56,897 bases of DNA from Gammaproteobacteria bacterium (GCA_018830325.1 JAHJSQ010000077.1:1-56897); one strand, 5' to 3'; positions 10,109 through 19,785 are shown, counted from the stretch's first letter. Made by a program: numbers and translations. Notes: a model not told the origin generated them from the letters alone.

Positions 10109-11722
10109 ATGGATAGGGGCGGTTTATGCATTGTATTACATGCCCATTTGCCTTACGTACATCATCCCGAGTATGAGCATTTTTTTGAAGAGCGCTGGTT
10201 ATTCGAAGCGATAACCGAGTGTTATTTGCCGTTGCTTAACATGTGCGAGCGCTTGAATCGTGATCGTGTGCGATATCGACTGACACTGTCGTTATCGCCG
10301 ACCTTGTTGACGATGTTGAATAATGAGTTATTGCAACAGCGCTATGTTCGCCATTTGCAAGGTTTAATCAGATTAGCCGAGCAGGAAATTTCCAGAACCC
10401 GCAAGCAAGCCGAATATCAGTATTTGGCTCGTTTATATCGACGTAATTTCAAGGCGGCATTGCAATGTTATCGGCAGGATTATGATTGTGATTTAGTTGC
10501 GGCTTTCAAAAAACAGGCTGAATTAGGCGGCCTGGAATTGATTACCTGCGCGGCTACCCACGGTTTTTTGCCGTTACTGAACGTTTCCGAAAGTGCGGTG
10601 CGCAATCAGATCAACATGGGCGTTGAAACCTTCAAACAGTGCTTCGGTTTTGTGCCTAAAGGATTTTGGTTGCCCGAATGCGGTTATTACCCTGGCTTGG
10701 AAATACAGCTTGACGAAGCCGGTCTGGGTTATTTTTTTGTGGATAGCCATGCTTTAACTCAAGCAAGACCGCAAGCTGAATGTGGCGTTTATGCGCCGAT
10801 AGCCTGCGCCAACGGAGTCGCGGCTTTTGCCCGTGATCCCGAATCGTCGCGTCAAGTCTGGAGTGCGCAGGAAGGGTATCCAGGCGACGGCGACTATCGT
10901 GAATATCATTGCGATATCGGTTATGATTCCACTATTCCGGAGAGTTATCTCGCACCATATTTATTGGAAGAAACGATTCGCGTGCCCGTCGGCATCAAAT
11001 ATCAGCGAGTGACGGGAGGAGGTGGCCCGAAAGCGGCTTATCGGCCACGTCAAGCATTGATGAAAGCGAGGCAACATGCTCAAGACTTTTATTTGAAGCG
11101 ACAACGACAGCTTGACGATCTGAGTTATCGGATGGGAAAAGCGCCGATTATTGTGGCCCCCTACGACGCAGAACTGTTCGGTCATTGGTGGTTTGAGGGG
11201 CCGCAATGGTTAGAGTTTTTATTACGCCTAGTTGGCGGCAATAAGTCGGGAATGCAGTTGGTCAGTGGCAGCGATTATTTGTCGCGTTTTCAACACTTGC
11301 AAACCGCAACGCCTTCGGCATCGAGTTGGGGCGAACAGGGCTATTCCGGATACTGGCTCAATGAAACCAATGCTTGGATTTATCCAGTTTTACACAAATC
11401 GGCGATGTTGATGGAGGAGTTAGCCGAAGAGTTTCAACAAGTCCCCCGTTTGTCCTTGGAGGAGCGGGCTTTGAATCAGGCGGCACGGTCGTTATTATTG
11501 GCGCAGGCCTCGGATTGGCCGTTCATTATGAAGTCAGGGACGACCGTCGAGTACGCTAAAAAGCGTATTCTCGATCATTTGGCTCGCTTTAATTATCTGC
11601 AAGAAAGCGTTCGCACGCATACAATAAACGAACACTATTTGACGGCGTTAGAAGTGATGGATGATATTTTTCCGATGCTTGATTTTCGGACTTATAAAAC
11701 ACAACCGCGGACAACAGACTAA
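10109..11722 (+). CDS. GH57-type 1,4-alpha-glucan branching enzyme (DUF1957)
   Basis: A 537-residue GH57 protein of the branching-enzyme subgroup, which makes alpha-1,6 branches independently of GlgB. The N-terminal LHAHLPYVHHPE (residues 10-21) is the form of the HQP region typical of this subgroup. GFWLPECGYYPGLE holds the nucleophile Glu and APYDAELFGHWWFEGP the acid/base Asp. The C-terminal DUF1957-like part has SDWPFIMKSGT and an extended helical tail. The ATG lies 10 bp after repeat element A1 and no clear Shine-Dalgarno is visible. With two GlgB proteins, the locus encodes three branching enzymes of two unrelated folds. Confidence 0.88.
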   Translation: MDRGGLCIVLHAHLPYVHHPEYEHFFEERWLFEAITECYLPLLNMCERLNRDRVRYRLTLSLSPTLLTMLNNELLQQRYVRHLQGLIRLAEQEISRTRKQAEYQYLARLYRRNFKAALQCYRQDYDCDLVAAFKKQAELGGLELITCAATHGFLPLLNVSESAVRNQINMGVETFKQCFGFVPKGFWLPECGYYPGLEIQLDEAGLGYFFVDSHALTQARPQAECGVYAPIACANGVAAFARDPESSRQVWSAQEGYPGDGDYREYHCDIGYDSTIPESYLAPYLLEETIRVPVGIKYQRVTGGGGPKAAYRPRQALMKARQHAQDFYLKRQRQLDDLSYRMGKAPIIVAPYDAELFGHWWFEGPQWLEFLLRLVGGNKSGMQLVSGSDYLSRFQHLQTATPSASSWGEQGYSGYWLNETNAWIYPVLHKSAMLMEELAEEFQQVPRLSLEERALNQAARSLLLAQASDWPFIMKSGTTVEYAKKRILDHLARFNYLQESVRTHTINEHYLTALEVMDDIFPMLDFRTYKTQPRTTD

Positions 11723-11925
11723 GCTAAGGATTCGGTCATAAGACTTCCCTAGTTTTTATGTAGGGTAGACTGGTTTGGTTGCTTGATAGGTGTCGATGGT
11801 GGGGCATCCTGTCAAGTGAGTTACCGAGCTCGCTACTCAGTTCATAGAGTCAGGAGGTTATTTGTCGCGAAATCCTAAGGGCGGCGGGAAAGTATATCTT
11901 TTAATTGGCATGATAGGTCTGATTT
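11723..11925. repeat. short gap with degenerate core-repeat remnant
   Basis: About 200 bp. At 11782-11845 there is a collapsed copy of the shared repeat core: TTGATAGGTGTCG, then directly ATCCTGTCAAGTGAG and TTACCGAGC, with the middle deleted. No gene is seen. The glgA2 leader follows with an AGGT about nine bases before its ATG. Confidence 0.5.
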
Positions 11926-14460
11926 ATGGCAAAGCAAACTACAACTAAAACCAGAAGCTCCACAAAAACAGCAACAACGAATAAGGCGTCCGAAAAGCCG
12001 ACTACAGAGAATCAATCGGCGTTAACGCCTGAGGTGGAGGAGGAGCAGGCGAGTGCTGCTGCGTCGACGGTTAACGATGACCCTAAAGCCGAGTCTTTCA
12101 AAATGGAAAAGTCGACTCAGACAGATGATGCGCCGAAGCCTAATCTGTCTTCGGAATCCGAAACGGCAGCAAAATCTAAAACAGTTCCGAAAGCTAAAAC
12201 GGCGCCGGAAGTTAAGTCTTCACCTAAAGCGCAGACTACAAAACCGGCTCAAGCAGAGCCTGTGAAAAAGGCCTCGTCAAAAACTGCAAATGCGGCAAAA
12301 TCCCCTGTTAAGCCTAAGGCGAAAGCAGCTCCTAAAAACAAGCTTTCCGAAAAAACCAAGACTGTCTCTAGCGTCAATACGCCGACTCAAGCTAAGAAGG
12401 ATGAAGAGAAGGCTAAAGCCGAAATAAAAGTTAAGGATTCTCCGAAAACTAAGTCTGCAGAAGAACTTAAGTCGGCGCCAATGCGTAATTCTGCGAACTC
12501 AAATTCTGATCAGCCGACTGATTCCGATCGGCAAAATAAAGCACCAGAAACAACAGCGCAGGAAAAGCCGAAAGCGGATTCGTTGTCGCCTGCGCCGGTT
12601 TTGCCTGTTGTTCCGCAAAACGAGATTGCGGCGGTAGAGAATGTTGCTTCGAAGGGGGCAGCGTCTAGTCAAGTTTCCGAAAAAGCCGCTCCTAAACAGT
12701 CCGGTACCGCCGGCGAAACCCAAGTCGAGACGTCTTCCAAGGGCGACGAATCTGTATACCGGGAGCCCAATACGGCATTTATCACGCCTTTGCCCGAGGT
12801 TGCTCAGGCGACATCCATCAGTCCCGATGTGCCGTCGGAAAAGTTTCGGCGGCAACCCGATTATAGTAAGGCAGAGCCAATAGCGCCGCCCCCCGAGTCT
12901 TCGGCGCCGGAGCCCGTTGCCGACATGATGTCGCACCTCGAGCATGCGCCATACCACGACCAACCCGGTCCCGACTACCCGCATATGTTTGTCGTGCAGA
13001 TTACTCCGGAATTGGCACCCCTGGCGAAGGTCGGAGGTTTGGCGGATGTTGTGACCGGTTTAAGCCGCGAACTGGAATTGCGCGGACACAGTGTCGAGAT
13101 TATTTTGCCCAAATACGATTGTATGCATTACGATCATATTTGGGGCTTATGCAAAACCTATGACGACCTTTGGGTGCCCTGGTATAACGGCCATATTCAT
13201 TGTACGGTCTGGTTCGGTTTCGTTCATGGCCGTAAATGCTTTTTCATCGAGCCGCACTCTCCGGACAATTTCTTCAATCGTGGCACGATTTACGGCTTTA
13301 ATGACGACGTGCTGCGCTACGCGTTCTTTTGCCGCGCCGCGTTGGAATTTCTTTGGAAATCCGGCAAGCATCCCGATGTGATTCACTGCCACGACTGGCA
13401 AACGGCATTGGTGCCGGTGTTTTTATATGAGATCTATCAGAATTTAGGCTTCTGGCATCCGAGAGTATGTTTTACGATTCATAACTTCAAGCATCAAGGG
13501 TTGACGGGCGACTTCTTATTGAATGCGACGGGGCTGCATCGACCGGAGTATTATTTTCATCATGATCGCTTGTTGGATAATCGGATTCCGCATGCGTTGA
13601 ATTTGATGAAAGGCGGTATAGTCTATTCCAACTTCGTTACGACGGTATCGCCGCGTTATGCCGGAGAAACCAAAGACGGCGGTCAAGGATTCGGTTTGGA
13701 ACCGACCCTTCATGCGCATCATTATAAGTTCGGTGGTGTGGTCAACGGGATCGATTATGATGTCTGGAATCCCGAAATCGACCCGCATATCGCCGCTCCC
13801 TTTACTGTGGAAAAAGTAGACAATAAATATCTCAATAAACGGGCTTTACGCGATCGCTTGTTGCTAGCGGACAATGAAAAACCGATTATTGCTTTCGTCG
13901 GACGGCTCGATCCTCAGAAAGGGTTGGACTTGGTTCGTCATGCACTGTTTTATTCATTGAACCATCGGGCGCAGTTCGTGTTGCTAGGCTCAAGTCCCGA
14001 GCGGGATATCAATAGCTATTTCTGGGAGTTGAAGCGGCATTTAAACGAGAGTCCCGATTGCCATATCGAAGTCGGTTTCGACGAAGGCTTGGCGCATCTG
14101 ATTTATGCCGGTGCGGATATGATTGTCGTGCCTAGCCTGTTCGAACCTTGCGGTCTAACCCAGTTGATTGCGATGAAATACGGCACGGTTCCGATTGTTC
14201 GCGAGGTCGGCGGTTTGGCCGATACGGTCTTCGACAAGGACCATGCTCATCACAAAGCCTTGCACGAGCGCAACGGCTATGTTTTTAGGGATTACAACAA
14301 TGATGGGCTGGAGTCGGCATTGTCGCGCGCGATCGATTGTTATTATCAATTTCCGGATCATTTTCGGGAGTTGATGAAAAATGCAATGCGTTGCGATTAC
14401 TCCTGGAAATATCCGGGACAACATTACCTGAATATCTATGATTATATTCGTAACAAATAA
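11926..14460 (+). CDS. glgA: glycogen synthase (GT5) with long Lys/Ala/Pro-rich N-terminal extension
   Basis: An 844-residue protein. The GT5 synthase domain begins only near residue 352 (PHMFVVQITPELAPLAKVGG), with the KVGGL ADP-glucose motif at 368-372, VIHCHDWQTALVPV, AFVGRLDPQKG and the C-terminal PSLFEPCGL and REVGGLADT. This part is the size of a whole GlgA. The first 350 residues are low-complexity, dominated by Lys, Ala, Thr, Ser, Pro and Glu, with KAK, KTAP, KPKAKAAPK-type runs recalling histone H1 or AlgP tails. They are predicted to be disordered. Reading frame and stop-free length argue that the extension is translated, and no frameshift is seen. Its role is unknown; possibilities are nucleic-acid or glycogen-particle binding, or localisation. 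The GH13 gene starts 12 bp after the stop. Confidence 0.9.
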   Translation: MAKQTTTKTRSSTKTATTNKASEKPTTENQSALTPEVEEEQASAAASTVNDDPKAESFKMEKSTQTDDAPKPNLSSESETAAKSKTVPKAKTAPEVKSSPKAQTTKPAQAEPVKKASSKTANAAKSPVKPKAKAAPKNKLSEKTKTVSSVNTPTQAKKDEEKAKAEIKVKDSPKTKSAEELKSAPMRNSANSNSDQPTDSDRQNKAPETTAQEKPKADSLSPAPVLPVVPQNEIAAVENVASKGAASSQVSEKAAPKQSGTAGETQVETSSKGDESVYREPNTAFITPLPEVAQATSISPDVPSEKFRRQPDYSKAEPIAPPPESSAPEPVADMMSHLEHAPYHDQPGPDYPHMFVVQITPELAPLAKVGGLADVVTGLSRELELRGHSVEIILPKYDCMHYDHIWGLCKTYDDLWVPWYNGHIHCTVWFGFVHGRKCFFIEPHSPDNFFNRGTIYGFNDDVLRYAFFCRAALEFLWKSGKHPDVIHCHDWQTALVPVFLYEIYQNLGFWHPRVCFTIHNFKHQGLTGDFLLNATGLHRPEYYFHHDRLLDNRIPHALNLMKGGIVYSNFVTTVSPRYAGETKDGGQGFGLEPTLHAHHYKFGGVVNGIDYDVWNPEIDPHIAAPFTVEKVDNKYLNKRALRDRLLLADNEKPIIAFVGRLDPQKGLDLVRHALFYSLNHRAQFVLLGSSPERDINSYFWELKRHLNESPDCHIEVGFDEGLAHLIYAGADMIVVPSLFEPCGLTQLIAMKYGTVPIVREVGGLADTVFDKDHAHHKALHERNGYVFRDYNNDGLESALSRAIDCYYQFPDHFRELMKNAMRCDYSWKYPGQHYLNIYDYIRNK

Positions 14461-14472
14461 AGAGGCCGATTC

Positions 14473-15741
14473 ATGAGGATGTACAACTTGTTCCCCCTGT
14501 TGGCAGGCCACTTCGGGCAGTGGGAGGCGCACTTGGAAAGGGCCGCGGCGATGCGGTTCGATTGGGTTTTTGTCAACCCGTTACAAAAAACCGGGGCGTC
14601 CGGCAGTCTATATTCTATTGCCGATTATTTTCAGTTAAACCCGCTGTTAGTCGATCCGAAATCCAAAAAGACCGCCGAGCAACAATTGCGGGCCTTGATT
14701 CAACAGGCTGAGAAAAAACACCGACTCCGCTTTATGACCGATTTGGTATTGAATCACTGTGCGATCGATTCGCTCTTGTTAAAACAGCACCCTGAATGGT
14801 TTGTTCGTGAGCATGGGCAGGTGCAGCGTCCTTTTTGTCTCGAAGACGGCGGCCATAAAGTGGTGTGGGAGGATTTAGCGCAACTCGATCATGGCCGCAG
14901 TCACGATAATGGGCTTTATGCCTATTATCGTAAAATCATCGAGTCATACATCGATCTGGGTTTTAAAGGCTTTCGTTGCGATGCCGCCTATCAATTGTCG
15001 CCCGAACTTTGGCGGCAATTGATTACGGATACGAAACAAAAACATCCCGATGTGGTGTTTACCGCTGAAACGCTAGGCTGCAGCGCCGAGCGAACCAAGC
15101 AAACCGCGCAAGCCGGGTTTGATTATATTTTCAATAGTTCCAAATGGTGGGATTTCGAAAGTCCTTGGTTACCGGAACAGTATCAATTATTGCGCCAAGC
15201 CGCCCCGTCGATCAGTTTTCCCGAAAGCCACGATACGCCTCGATTATTTGCCGAAAGCAACGGCAATGCCGAAGCCCTAAAACAGCGTTACTTGTTTTCG
15301 GCCGTATTCAGCAGCGGCGTGATGATGCCGATGGGTTACGAATACGGTTTTAGCAAACCGCTGCATGTGGTGCATACGCGCCCCGAGGACTGGGAAAATA
15401 CCGAGGTGGATTTGACCGAGTTTATTACTCAAGTCAACACCTTGAAAGCCGATTACCCTGTATTTCAAGAGGAGGGGCCTTTTAACCTAATCGGTTATCC
15501 GCAATCGCCGATACTCTTTTTCTGGAAAGCCAGCTTATCCGGACAACAAGAAGCTTTGATCTTGTTAAATAAAGACCCTTGGCAACGCCATGAGTTTTCG
15601 ACGCCCGATCTCTATCAATATGTTCAGTCGCGCGCGCCGTTTACCGATCTATCGCCGGAGTATCCGCTAGCTTATGTGCCGAGTCCCTATCATTTCGACT
15701 TATTGCCGGGTATGGTGCGGGTCATGGTCACTACACAGTAG
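14473..15741 (+). CDS. GH13 alpha-amylase family enzyme of unassigned specificity
   Basis: A 422-residue GH13 protein with an intact catalytic set: region I MTDLVLNHC, region II GFRCDAAYQL (nucleophile Asp), region III FTAETLG (acid/base Glu) and region IV FPESHDTPRL. The barrel is compact and there is no N-terminal CBM48 or signal peptide, so it should act on cytoplasmic glucans. The FKGFRCDAAY and AETLGCS motifs recall the maltosyltransferase/GlgE side of GH13, but the domains that define GlgE are missing. I therefore leave the specificity open. It lies 12 bp after glgA2 with AAAGAGG before the ATG, so it is co-transcribed with it. Confidence 0.82.
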   Translation: MRMYNLFPLLAGHFGQWEAHLERAAAMRFDWVFVNPLQKTGASGSLYSIADYFQLNPLLVDPKSKKTAEQQLRALIQQAEKKHRLRFMTDLVLNHCAIDSLLLKQHPEWFVREHGQVQRPFCLEDGGHKVVWEDLAQLDHGRSHDNGLYAYYRKIIESYIDLGFKGFRCDAAYQLSPELWRQLITDTKQKHPDVVFTAETLGCSAERTKQTAQAGFDYIFNSSKWWDFESPWLPEQYQLLRQAAPSISFPESHDTPRLFAESNGNAEALKQRYLFSAVFSSGVMMPMGYEYGFSKPLHVVHTRPEDWENTEVDLTEFITQVNTLKADYPVFQEEGPFNLIGYPQSPILFFWKASLSGQQEALILLNKDPWQRHEFSTPDLYQYVQSRAPFTDLSPEYPLAYVPSPYHFDLLPGMVRVMVTTQ

Positions 15742-15886
15742 ACGGCTCGGTAAAAGTTAAGATTTTACAATTACAGGTGCCAGAATAACGACGCCGAATC
15801 AATGCTAAAACCAGGATAGCACATTAAAACAGGAGAGCGGGAACCGGGCTTGCCGAGGCGAGCTGAGCTATCCCCACCCGAATGAT

Positions 15887-16046
15887 ATACCTTTCGCACT
15901 TTAAATTTCGGCATTAGCCTATGGAGGTGCCGGGATGTTCGGCAAAGGCTTTGATAGCATGGATGCTATCATAGAGCCTACATGGACGTATTTACGGCGT
16001 CCTTTGACGGGCACCCCGGCACCGAAATTTGACAAGTAAGGGGTAT
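15887..16046. repeat. MITE-like element, family B (copy B2)
   Basis: An element of about 160 bp between the GH13 gene and glgB2. Left end ATACCTTTCGCACTTTAAAT; right end ACCGAAATTTGACAAGTAAG, then GGGTAT. The core contains CATGGACGTATTTACGGCGTCC. The inner segment GATAGCATGGATGCTATC can fold into a hairpin. TATA borders both ends, compatible with a TA target. It ends 27 bp before the likely glgB2 ATG and therefore forms part of its leader. The remainder of the 15742-16073 gap shows no gene. Confidence 0.75.
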
Positions 16047-16073
16047 AAATTCGCGGGCTTCCCGCAAAAGCAG

Positions 16074-18299
16074 ATGAGTAAAACAAAACTATCCACAGAA
16101 TTACAGAGTCTTGTCGATGCAAAATGCAGCGATCCCTTTGCCGTTTTAGGCCGCCATCCCAAGGATGACAAACAGGTTGTGGTACGAGCTTTTTTGCCCC
16201 ATGCCGAAACCGTGGCCTTGGCCGAAGGAAACTTGCCATTGACTCGAATTGAAGGTACGGCTCTTTTCGAATGGCATGGCTTAGCATCACAAGTTCCTCC
16301 ATGCTATCGGCTGATTTGGCGCGATCAAGACCATTACGAGCACATCGGTTACGATCCTTATTGCTACGGGCCGCAATTATCGGATTACGATTTACATTTA
16401 TTCAGTGAAGGTAAACATTGGCATGCTTACCGTTTGCTGGGTGCACGCGTACACGAAATCGAAAATGTCGCCGGCGTGCTGTTTTCCGTGTGGGCGCCTA
16501 ATGCATCGCGAGTCAGCGTAGTCGGCGATTTCAACCGCTGGGACGGCCGTTGCCATCAAATGCGGGTGCGCGGTAATGGCGTTTGGGAGCTTTTTATTCC
16601 AGGATTAGAGCCCGGCTTGGTTTATAAGTATGAAATTCGCGCGAAGAACGGCGATATTTTATTAAAGACAGATCCTTACGGTCGGTTTTATGAGGTTCGC
16701 CCGAATACGGCAAGCATTGTAACGGCAAACGATAAGTTTAATTGGCATGACCAAAAATGGTTGAAACAGCGTGAGAAGTTCGATTGGCAGCACAAGCCGA
16801 TTAGCATTTACGAGGTGCATTTGGGGTCTTGGCAGCGAGGCTCCGAAGGCGAGTTGCTCAATTACCGGCAATTGGCGGTGGCCTTGGTGGAATATGCCAA
16901 AACCTTAGGCTTTACTCATCTTGAGTTGTTACCGGTTACTGAGCATCCCTATGATAAATCATGGGGCTACCAAACGACGGGGTACTATGCGCCAACCAGC
17001 CGTTTCGGTAGTCCCGAAGATTTTCGCTGGTTTGTCGATTATTGTCATCAGCACGAGATCGGTGTCATTCTCGATTGGGTGCCGGCGCATTTTCCAAAAG
17101 ATGCGCATGCGCTTGCATGGTTCGACGGTACATCGCTTTACGAGCATGAAGATCCAAGGCTCGGCGAACATCGTGATTGGTCGACATTGATCTTTAATTT
17201 CGGCCGCTATGAAGTTAAGAACTTTTTGATCTCGAGTGCGCTGTTCTGGCTCGAGGAATATCATGTGGACGGTTTGCGCGTCGATGCGGTAGCGTCAATG
17301 TTGTATCTTGATTATTCCCGTGAGGAAGGCGAGTGGATACCCAATAAATACGGCGGCCGCGAAAATTTGGAGGCCATCGACTTTTTAAGATCATTGAACG
17401 AAATTACCCATCAACAAGTTCCCGGCGTGTTGATCATGGCCGAAGAGTCGACCGCTTGGCCGCAAGTTACTAAACCGCCGTATGTCGGTGGGTTGGGCTT
17501 CGATTTGAAGTGGAATATGGGTTGGATGAACGATACGTTGCGCTACATGGAAAAAGAGTCGATCTTTCGCCAATACCATCAGGGAGAATTAACCTTTAGT
17601 CTGATTTACGCCTTTACGGAAAATTTTTTGTTGCCGTTTTCTCACGATGAAGTGGTTCACGGCAAGCAGTCGATGTTATATAAAATGCCCGGCGATGAGT
17701 GGCAGCGCTTTGCTAATTTGCGTTTGGTGTATTTTTATATGTTTACCCACCCCGGCAAAAAGTTGCTCTTCATGGGTTGTGAATTCGGTCAAGGGCGCGA
17801 ATGGGATAGCAGTCAAGTGCTTGACTGGTATGTGTTGGCCTATCCGATCCACCAAGGCTTGCAACATCTGGTTAAGACGCTGAATCACACCTATCAAAAG
17901 GAGACGGCTTTACACGCCAATGATTTTACCGATGCGGGATTTGAGTGGATTGATTGCCATGATGCCCATAACTCGGTGCTGATCTATATCCGCAAGGATC
18001 CGGAGACAGGCGCGTTTCTCATTGTGGCGTTGAATTTTACCCCGGTGCCTCGCGAGTATTATCACATTGGTGTACCGGCAGCCGGGCGTTATGATGAAAT
18101 CCTTAACTCCGATGCGCAGGAATTCGGTGGCAGCGGGGTGATAAATTCACCGGACGGTATTTGGACTCAGGAACAAGCCTGGATGAATCGGCCTCACTCG
18201 CTCTATATCACTTTGCCGCCTTTAGGTGGGGTCGTCTTAAAACACAGTCAAACGGCACTCGGTCCGCAAGCGGTGTTAACGCCTCCCAAAAAGAATTAA
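16074..18299 (+). CDS. glgB: 1,4-alpha-glucan branching enzyme (GH13_9), second copy
   Basis: A second GlgB of about 741 residues with the same layout as the first: GlgB N-terminal module, CBM48 with [20 protein letters not shown], and GH13 barrel with [12 protein letters not shown] (nucleophile), MAEESTAWP (acid/base) and [13 protein letters not shown] chose the ATG at 16074 ([11 protein letters not shown]). A longer frame opens at a TTG at 16029 inside repeat B2 and is unlikely. No strong Shine-Dalgarno precedes 16074. It is the last gene of the plus-strand glycogen run and is followed 12 bp later by a hairpin terminator. The two GlgB copies differ throughout, so they may favour different branch lengths or conditions; this is inference. 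Confidence 0.94.
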   Translation: MSKTKLSTELQSLVDAKCSDPFAVLGRHPKDDKQVVVRAFLPHAETVALAEGNLPLTRIEGTALFEWHGLASQVPPCYRLIWRDQDHYEHIGYDPYCYGPQLSDYDLHLFSEGKHWHAYRLLGARVHEIENVAGVLFSVWAPNASRVSVVGDFNRWDGRCHQMRVRGNGVWELFIPGLEPGLVYKYEIRAKNGDILLKTDPYGRFYEVRPNTASIVTANDKFNWHDQKWLKQREKFDWQHKPISIYEVHLGSWQRGSEGELLNYRQLAVALVEYAKTLGFTHLELLPVTEHPYDKSWGYQTTGYYAPTSRFGSPEDFRWFVDYCHQHEIGVILDWVPAHFPKDAHALAWFDGTSLYEHEDPRLGEHRDWSTLIFNFGRYEVKNFLISSALFWLEEYHVDGLRVDAVASMLYLDYSREEGEWIPNKYGGRENLEAIDFLRSLNEITHQQVPGVLIMAEESTAWPQVTKPPYVGGLGFDLKWNMGWMNDTLRYMEKESIFRQYHQGELTFSLIYAFTENFLLPFSHDEVVHGKQSMLYKMPGDEWQRFANLRLVYFYMFTHPGKKLLFMGCEFGQGREWDSSQVLDWYVLAYPIHQGLQHLVKTLNHTYQKETALHANDFTDAGFEWIDCHDAHNSVLIYIRKDPETGAFLIVALNFTPVPREYYHIGVPAAGRYDEILNSDAQEFGGSGVINSPDGIWTQEQAWMNRPHSLYITLPPLGGVVLKHSQTALGPQAVLTPPKKN

Positions 18300-18304
18300 T
18301 CCTG

Positions 18305-18345
18305 AAAAAACCAGGCTAAATTCAAATGATTTAGCCTGGTGGATT
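18305..18345. terminator. bidirectional rho-independent terminator between glgB2 and xoxJ
   Basis: A perfect 11-bp stem, CCAGGCTAAAT (18311-18321) and ATTTAGCCTGG (18329-18339), with a 7-base loop. Six A residues (18305-18310) lie directly left of it, giving a U-tract for minus-strand transcripts from xoxJ. On the plus strand the downstream run is weaker (TTTTAT). The two genes converge here. Confidence 0.88.
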
Positions 18346-18452
18346 TTATATCTGCATTTTGACTTTCGCGTCTAACTATAAAAGCCGAAAACTTGACCGC
18401 TCGAAGTGGAATAACATATCCGGCTGATTAGTTGGGAAGATAACGATTCGTA

Positions 18453-19304
18453 TTAGTCGTCATCTTTGCGGATTTTTTGTTTTGGAATCGGTAATAATGG
18501 GACTTGGTAGCCGGCGATAATTTTTTGAATGTCATCGAAATTTTCGTCAATGAGCCGGTTGAGCATTTCTTTTCGCGCCTTATCGCCGTATCGAACACCC
18601 ATAGCTATCGAGAAATCGAATTTCATGCCCGGTGACGAGCTCATAGGGATGGCAGTGAAGCTATCTTTGGGGTTTTGCGAGAGCACATGGCCCGCCATCG
18701 GCCCCCAGAGGACAGCCATATCAATTATTCCGGCTTTTAGATCCTTATTGATCTGCATAGCCACATTGTTTTCATTATCGCCGGTCATGGTTTGGTAAGG
18801 CACGCCTTGATCGAGTAAGCCCCACTTTTGCAGCCAAGCCGTACCGGGGCCTCTGTCGAACATTGCAATGCGTAACGATTCTTGGCGCTGGAGGGGTAAA
18901 TCGTTCAACTGTTCCACCGATGTGATATCGTCCCAACCACGATTTTTGGCGATCAGTAAGACATAGGTCGAATGATAATAGGGCTTGGTTGTCAAAGTTC
19001 GATCGTAACCGGTCGGGACGCCCATGACGACATCGCATTTATATTCGTCCTCGGAATCGCTGATCATTGCTGTTAGTGTGTTTCGGATAAAGCCTATGCG
19101 ATTGGGAAACCAAGTGTACTCAAGGTCTTGTCCCAATTTCTTGGCGAATAATTCAGCAATTTTATTTTCGAAGCCATCGCCTTTTTTAGTGGAATAAGGC
19201 GGGTCTAACGGGTCTGCGCAGACTCTGAATTTGTCCTCGGCATTGGCTGGGGAGGCTATGGCGGCAAATAACAAACCGCTAAATAATAAAGTCCTGAGAG
19301 TCAT
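18453..19304 (-). CDS. xoxJ: XoxJ/MxaJ-type periplasmic solute-binding-like protein
   Basis: A 283-residue protein of the quinoprotein-dehydrogenase-associated periplasmic binding family. XoxJ and MxaJ occur with methanol dehydrogenases and are thought to help activate or assemble the enzyme. An N-terminal signal peptide runs to about residue 22 (MTLRTLLFSGLLFAAIASPA, then NAED). The mature start EDKFRVCADPLDPPYSTKKG and later CDVVMGVPTGYDRTLTTKPYY are characteristic. AGGAG precedes the ATG at good spacing. It lies downstream of xoxF on the same strand, but across about 500 bp holding the xoxF terminator and a repeat element, so it probably needs its own promoter. xoxG, the cytochrome partner, is not in the window. 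Confidence 0.88.
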   Translation of the reverse strand: MTLRTLLFSGLLFAAIASPANAEDKFRVCADPLDPPYSTKKGDGFENKIAELFAKKLGQDLEYTWFPNRIGFIRNTLTAMISDSEDEYKCDVVMGVPTGYDRTLTTKPYYHSTYVLLIAKNRGWDDITSVEQLNDLPLQRQESLRIAMFDRGPGTAWLQKWGLLDQGVPYQTMTGDNENNVAMQINKDLKAGIIDMAVLWGPMAGHVLSQNPKDSFTAIPMSSSPGMKFDFSIAMGVRYGDKARKEMLNRLIDENFDDIQKIIAGYQVPLLPIPKQKIRKDDD

Positions 19305-19406
19305 TCTTTCTCCTAGTGAGTTCGAAATTGAGCTTAATAGTTTAATGTATCTGAGCCCTAAAGGCTAAGTTGCAACGCGGGCATCATCCTATAAAATGCA
19401 TTTTAT

Positions 19407-19695
19407 CCACGAAACACACGAAAATATCAGCAATTCCCAGTTTGAGCAGTTTCGCCGATTTTAAGGTGTGAGGTATGCCTATCGAGGAACGCCGTAAACC
19501 CATCCATGGGGGCTTGGCGCCAGCTCCCTGCTGCTGACCTGACATCCTCGCCAAGCATAACCCCACACCCTTTTTGATCCCCAAATTGGGAATTGCTGCG
19601 AAAATATTTAAATAATTATATTTTCCAAGTTGCTCACCATATAGGTGATTCAAGAGAATTATTTAACCTTATGATTACTTTCGTGTATTTCGTGG
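19407..19695. repeat. outer inverted repeat flanking element C
   Basis: CCACGAAACACACGAAA at 19407-19423 is matched by its inverse at 19679-19695 with one difference. The pair is about 255 bp apart and encloses the family C element. No gene is visible in the 19305-19811 gap; an ORF on the minus strand (19384-19653) is repeat sequence. Confidence 0.6.
19429..19597. repeat. MITE-like element, family C
   Basis: An element of about 169 bp with ends AGCAATTCCCAGTTTG and the inverse of AGCAATTCCCAATTTG, clear terminal inverted repeats of 16 bp with one difference. The interior has ACGCCGTAAACCCATCCATGG and GGCTTGGCGCCAGC and resembles the interior of copy A1. It separates xoxF from xoxJ. Confidence 0.72.
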
Positions 19696-19750
19696 ACTGA
19701 CTGCCGAATTTAGGATTATTGGGTTCCGGTTCTGTGGGGTGTGACGGTCA

Positions 19751-19785
19751 AAAAAAAACCCCGGCCGAAAATCGACCGGGGTTTG
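19751..19785 (-). terminator. rho-independent terminator of xoxF
   Basis: The hairpin pairs CCCCGG (19759-19764) with CCGGGG (19776-19781). It extends inward by CGA/TCG after one mismatch and has a loop of about three bases. Eight A residues at 19751-19758 give the U-tract on the minus strand. It lies about 30 bp after the xoxF stop. Confidence 0.9.

Noticed and set aside
12499-12984. 161-codon minus-strand ORF within glgA2
   Set aside because: It is antisense to the low-complexity tail; Arg/Leu-rich, with no ribosome-binding site or family motif.
16029-16050. TTGACA and TATAAAT just before glgB2 as a promoter
   Set aside because: The spacing is only nine bases, far too short for sigma70, and the sequence is the end of repeat B2. 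The TTG there as a start for glgB2 is rejected for the same reason.
19384-19653. 89-codon minus-strand ORF between xoxF and xoxJ
   Set aside because: It consists mainly of element C and its flanking inverted repeat; no family similarity or start signal.
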